Origin: JAGNKE01 sp964583335
GTDB taxonomy: Bacteria; Pseudomonadota; Alphaproteobacteria; Micavibrionales; Micavibrionaceae
DNA: 64,000 nucleotides
Direction of reading: 5' to 3'
NCBI GenBank assembly: GCA_964583335.1
Contig: CAZOVG010000004.1
Coordinates: 124,001-188,000, forward strand
The stretch's first letter is position 1, and every line of letters begins with the position of its first letter. The notes under the pieces are model-generated. The model was not told the origin of the DNA. It was given only the letters and a program-made list of their open reading frames with translations, and did not search any database. Shown here in pieces: positions 61,637 to 64,000 of the stretch. A program made the translations under genes and the position numbers.

Positions 61637-62986
61637 TTAGAATATCAACCGGACGGTTAGGCCGTTTTCTGCGTTTTCAAGACTTATCGCTCCCTCATGA
61701 AGGTCGACAACAGCCTTGACCAAGCTCAGTCCAAGCCCGTTTCCTGGGGTGTGTCGGCTGGATTCACCTCTGTAAAAGCGGTCAAATATCTTATTTTGTT
61801 CAGATTCGCTGATTCCTGGGCCGCTATCGTGCAAGGTCAAGACGGCTTTACCATTTTCTAAATGTGAAGAGATACTGATCGTGCTTCCATTAGGTGTAAA
61901 CTTTATGGCGTTATCAAGAAGGTTGGCCAGAGTCTGGAATAGAAGGTCACGATCTCCGTACATAGGTGCTGTTTCAAGTTTTTTAAAGTTTTTTATGCCG
62001 CGCTCTTCCATCAAGGGTTCATAGAAATCTATGACATCTTCGGCGATATTCGATAAGTCGATATCAGTGAAGCGGCTTCTTTGCTTCTCGTTTTCTATAC
62101 GTGCGATGCGGAGCAGGGCGTTGAAAGTGTTTAGCATTTGATCTGCTTCAGACAGAAGATCTTCTATTTTATCAAGACTTTCTTTATCGTTTTTTATGGT
62201 TTCTGCAGATTTTAGGCTTTCCAGATTGTGACGCAGACGCGTAAGGGGTGTGCGCAAATCATGCGCTATATTGTCCGAGACGCGTCTTACCCCTTGCATA
62301 AGGCCTTCGATCCGGTCGAGCAGCGTATTTAAGATTCCGGCCATGTTACTTAAATCATCCCAATGCCAGCGAACATCAACGCGCCTGGTTAAATCACCGG
62401 TCGTGATAATTCCATACGCGGTTTTGGCAATATTGTTTGTACCGTCCACGACAAAGCGGCTGATCATGTAACTTACAATCACGACAATAACCATCAGGGC
62501 TATGCTTACGAGGCTCAGAAACTGCATAAACTCGAACTCTTCTGAGACGTCTGTTATATCTACGCCCACAAGAAGCTTTCGGTCGTCTTCAAAGGAATGA
62601 ATTCGGGCCGCGTATTTCTTGGCGCGCTCGACATGTTCAAACAGGATTGTTCCCTCGGCTAAAAGGGAGATTTCTTCAGGAAGGTATTGGGGTTTTTCCT
62701 TTTCGCTCATAAATATTGCATAGACGCGACTTTCATCCGCCTCGGCTTTATTCAGGTATTTTTGTAAGGCGTCATTCTGATCGAGCAAAGTCAAAAGCCG
62801 GATTTCACTTTCAATGACCTGCTCAGTTCCGTAGACGAAGTGGCCCCTTTGGAAATAGTAGCCAAAATAGCCCATAACGATGACGGCTGTGCCGCAAAGA
62901 AGCGTAAAAAGAAGCGCCATCTGAAAGCTTGAGCTGCTGGCGTATTTTCTTCTGGGGGGGCGGCTAGAAAGTGTTGTCATGGTCAT
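61637..62986 (-). CDS. Sensor histidine kinase
   Basis: 449 residues. Two membrane helices (about 21-43 and 155-177) enclose a periplasmic sensor of 110 residues. HAMP (about 178-230) is followed by HisKA with H242 (IAHDLRTPLTRL) and HATPase with N-box DNAIKF, G1 DSGPG and GNGLGLSLVKA. It overlaps the regulator gene by 23 bases. M3 is an alternative start at 62980. Confidence 0.95.
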   Translation of the reverse strand: MTMTTLSSRPPRRKYASSSSFQMALLFTLLCGTAVIVMGYFGYYFQRGHFVYGTEQVIESEIRLLTLLDQNDALQKYLNKAEADESRVYAIFMSEKEKPQYLPEEISLLAEGTILFEHVERAKKYAARIHSFEDDRKLLVGVDITDVSEEFEFMQFLSLVSIALMVIVVIVSYMISRFVVDGTNNIAKTAYGIITTGDLTRRVDVRWHWDDLSNMAGILNTLLDRIEGLMQGVRRVSDNIAHDLRTPLTRLRHNLESLKSAETIKNDKESLDKIEDLLSEADQMLNTFNALLRIARIENEKQRSRFTDIDLSNIAEDVIDFYEPLMEERGIKNFKKLETAPMYGDRDLLFQTLANLLDNAIKFTPNGSTISISSHLENGKAVLTLHDSGPGISESEQNKIFDRFYRGESSRHTPGNGLGLSLVKAVVDLHEGAISLENAENGLTVRLIF

Positions 62987-63650
62987 CGATTATGTAGCCG
63001 GCGCCGCGTACTGTTCGGATTAAGGGTTTTTTGAACCCTTTGTCGATTTTTGAGCGCAGGCGGCTTATATGGACGTCAATCACGTTTGTCTGAGGGTCGA
63101 AGTGGTAATCCCATATATTTTCCAGAAGCATCGTGCGGGTGACGACCTGCCCCTTAAGACGCATCAGGTATTCGAGAAGGTTGAATTCTCGGGTCAGTAA
63201 TTCGATTGTTTTGCCCGCGCGCATCACTTTGCGGCCAAGCAGGTCCATCTCCAGATCTGCTACGGCCAGCCGAGTCTCCGCGGTTGCCTTCGTGCTGCGG
63301 CGATTCAGCACCTCGAGGCGCGCTATGAGTTCCTGAAACGCGAACGGTTTGACCAGATAGTCATCGCCCCCTGCTTTCAGGCCTTTGACACGATCATCGA
63401 CCTCGCCTAAGGCGCTGAGTATTAATATCGGGGTGTGATTTCCTGCTCCCCTTAAGGTTTTTAAGATGGTTAGGCCATCGAGCTCAGGAAGCATGCGGTC
63501 CACAACAATGACATCATACTTTTCAGTTGTCGCAAGAAAAAGGCCGTCGCTGCCAGTGTCTGCAATGTGGCATGCATGACCTTCCTGCTTGAGTCCCTTT
63601 TTTATGTATGACGAGACCTTTGGGTCGTCTTCTATAATTAAGACTTTCAT
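62964..63650 (-). CDS. OmpR-family response regulator
   Basis: 228 residues. Receiver with E7/D8/D9, phosphoacceptor D51 and K100, winged-helix domain (about 130-225) ending in SRLRSKIDKGFKKPLIRTVR. Its best relatives in style are the CopR/CusR/QseB type. It is the first gene of the leftward array that runs into the lipid cluster. Confidence 0.95.
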   Translation of the reverse strand: MKVLIIEDDPKVSSYIKKGLKQEGHACHIADTGSDGLFLATTEKYDVIVVDRMLPELDGLTILKTLRGAGNHTPILILSALGEVDDRVKGLKAGGDDYLVKPFAFQELIARLEVLNRRSTKATAETRLAVADLEMDLLGRKVMRAGKTIELLTREFNLLEYLMRLKGQVVTRTMLLENIWDYHFDPQTNVIDVHISRLRSKIDKGFKKPLIRTVRGAGYIIDDHDNTF

Positions 63651-63748
63651 AGGCTTCTTGAATGCTTCGGTTTCACCGGTTTTATATACCTGTGTCGTAT
63701 ACTAAAGGCATTCTTTGAGAAGATATAGCGGGGTTTTAGCGTCCGTGG

Positions 63749-63958
63749 TTAGTCTGAACCGCCTGGGCCATCAATTTTGCTATCTTTACTGGATTGCAAA
63801 TGGTTGGTCATAAAGTTGGCGTAAATTCCAGCGTTACTCAATTTTTCAATTGCGCCGGGAGCTTTCGCTATCGCACCGGTCAGATTTCCAGCGAAACGCG
63901 CGCAACTCGAAGTCACATTTGCAAACGTTGAGGTGAGGATTGCGGCTAAAGGCATCAT
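63749..63958 (-). CDS. Small unknown protein
   Basis: 69 residues, alanine-rich and moderately hydrophobic at the N-terminus (MMPLAAILTSTFANVTSSCA). AGGGG lies 7 bases before the ATG. It is in the same direction as the response regulator but 98 bases upstream of it. No family recognised. Confidence 0.5.
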   Translation of the reverse strand: MMPLAAILTSTFANVTSSCARFAGNLTGAIAKAPGAIEKLSNAGIYANFMTNHLQSSKDSKIDGPGGSD

Positions 63959-64000
63959 GATATTACCCCTGTTTCTTAAAAACTGTTATTTTATTTTATA

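Noticed and set aside
1..64000. CRISPR arrays, rRNA genes, riboswitches or a replication origin
   Set aside because: No regularly spaced repeats, rRNA signatures, recognisable riboswitch cores or DnaA-box clusters were noticed when reading the window.

Overview
The window looks like chromosomal DNA of a Gram-negative alphaproteobacterium. Pointers are ETF-ubiquinone oxidoreductase followed by a TPR protein and ispE, a PodJ-like coiled-coil/Sel1/peptidoglycan-binding protein, D-3-hydroxybutyrate dehydrogenase, the pbpC/alpha-2-macroglobulin pair, and an iron-sulfur photolyase with the cysteine spacing known from Agrobacterium PhrB. The genus cannot be fixed from the sequence. Coding density is high and many neighbouring genes overlap by 4 bases.

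Layout. 1-26.5 kb is ordinary chromosome: typA, an unknown gene, an AspT/YidE-type transporter, an adaptor/permease/ATPase ABC operon, pbpC with a very large alpha-2-macroglobulin gene, hydroxybutyrate dehydrogenase, a periplasmic metallo-beta-lactamase-fold hydrolase, an OmpA-like-domain protein, ETF-QO, TPR, ispE and the PodJ-like gene. 26.8-33.2 kb is an accessory island beside tRNA-Gln(UUG). It holds three IS3-family end fragments, scraps of an RHS/YD-repeat protein, a 42-residue tail of what looks like a polymorphic toxin directly followed by an ankyrin-repeat gene, a 934-residue orphan protein and the stump of a large serine recombinase. A 13-bp copy of the tRNA 3' end lies at the far side.

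33.3-41.2 kb carries a VIT-type metal transporter gene and then one tight nine-gene unit: thermostable-hemolysin-family protein, AMP-binding enzyme, heme-oxygenase-like diiron-type protein, SDR, DoxX-like membrane protein, exported TPR protein, response regulator, histidine kinase and a DUF423 protein. It reads like an uncharacterised small-molecule pathway with its own sensor. 41.2-46.9 kb holds an HU-like protein, an ABC-F ATPase, an RRM protein, GreB and an MsbA-like exporter.

47-53.7 kb has an iron-sulfur photolyase divergent from an FbpABC ferric-iron importer that sits behind a Fur-box-like palindrome. It is followed by a flavoprotein gene whose only plausible start is AUA. 53.9-63.7 kb is one leftward array: response regulator, histidine kinase, FAD oxidoreductase, DUF1365, cyclopropane-fatty-acid-synthase-like methyltransferase, chalcone-isomerase-like protein, MFS transporter, DUF3833 lipoprotein, two SDRs and a SOUL-family lipoprotein. 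This is a lipid-modification/envelope-stress cluster, apparently controlled here by a two-component system.

The best candidates for undescribed biology are the nine-gene unit at 34.2-41.2 kb, the two-component-headed lipid cluster at 53.9-63.7 kb, the toxin/immunity debris at 27.2-28.6 kb and the AUA start at 52527. All functional calls rest on recognised motifs and gene context; no database search was run.
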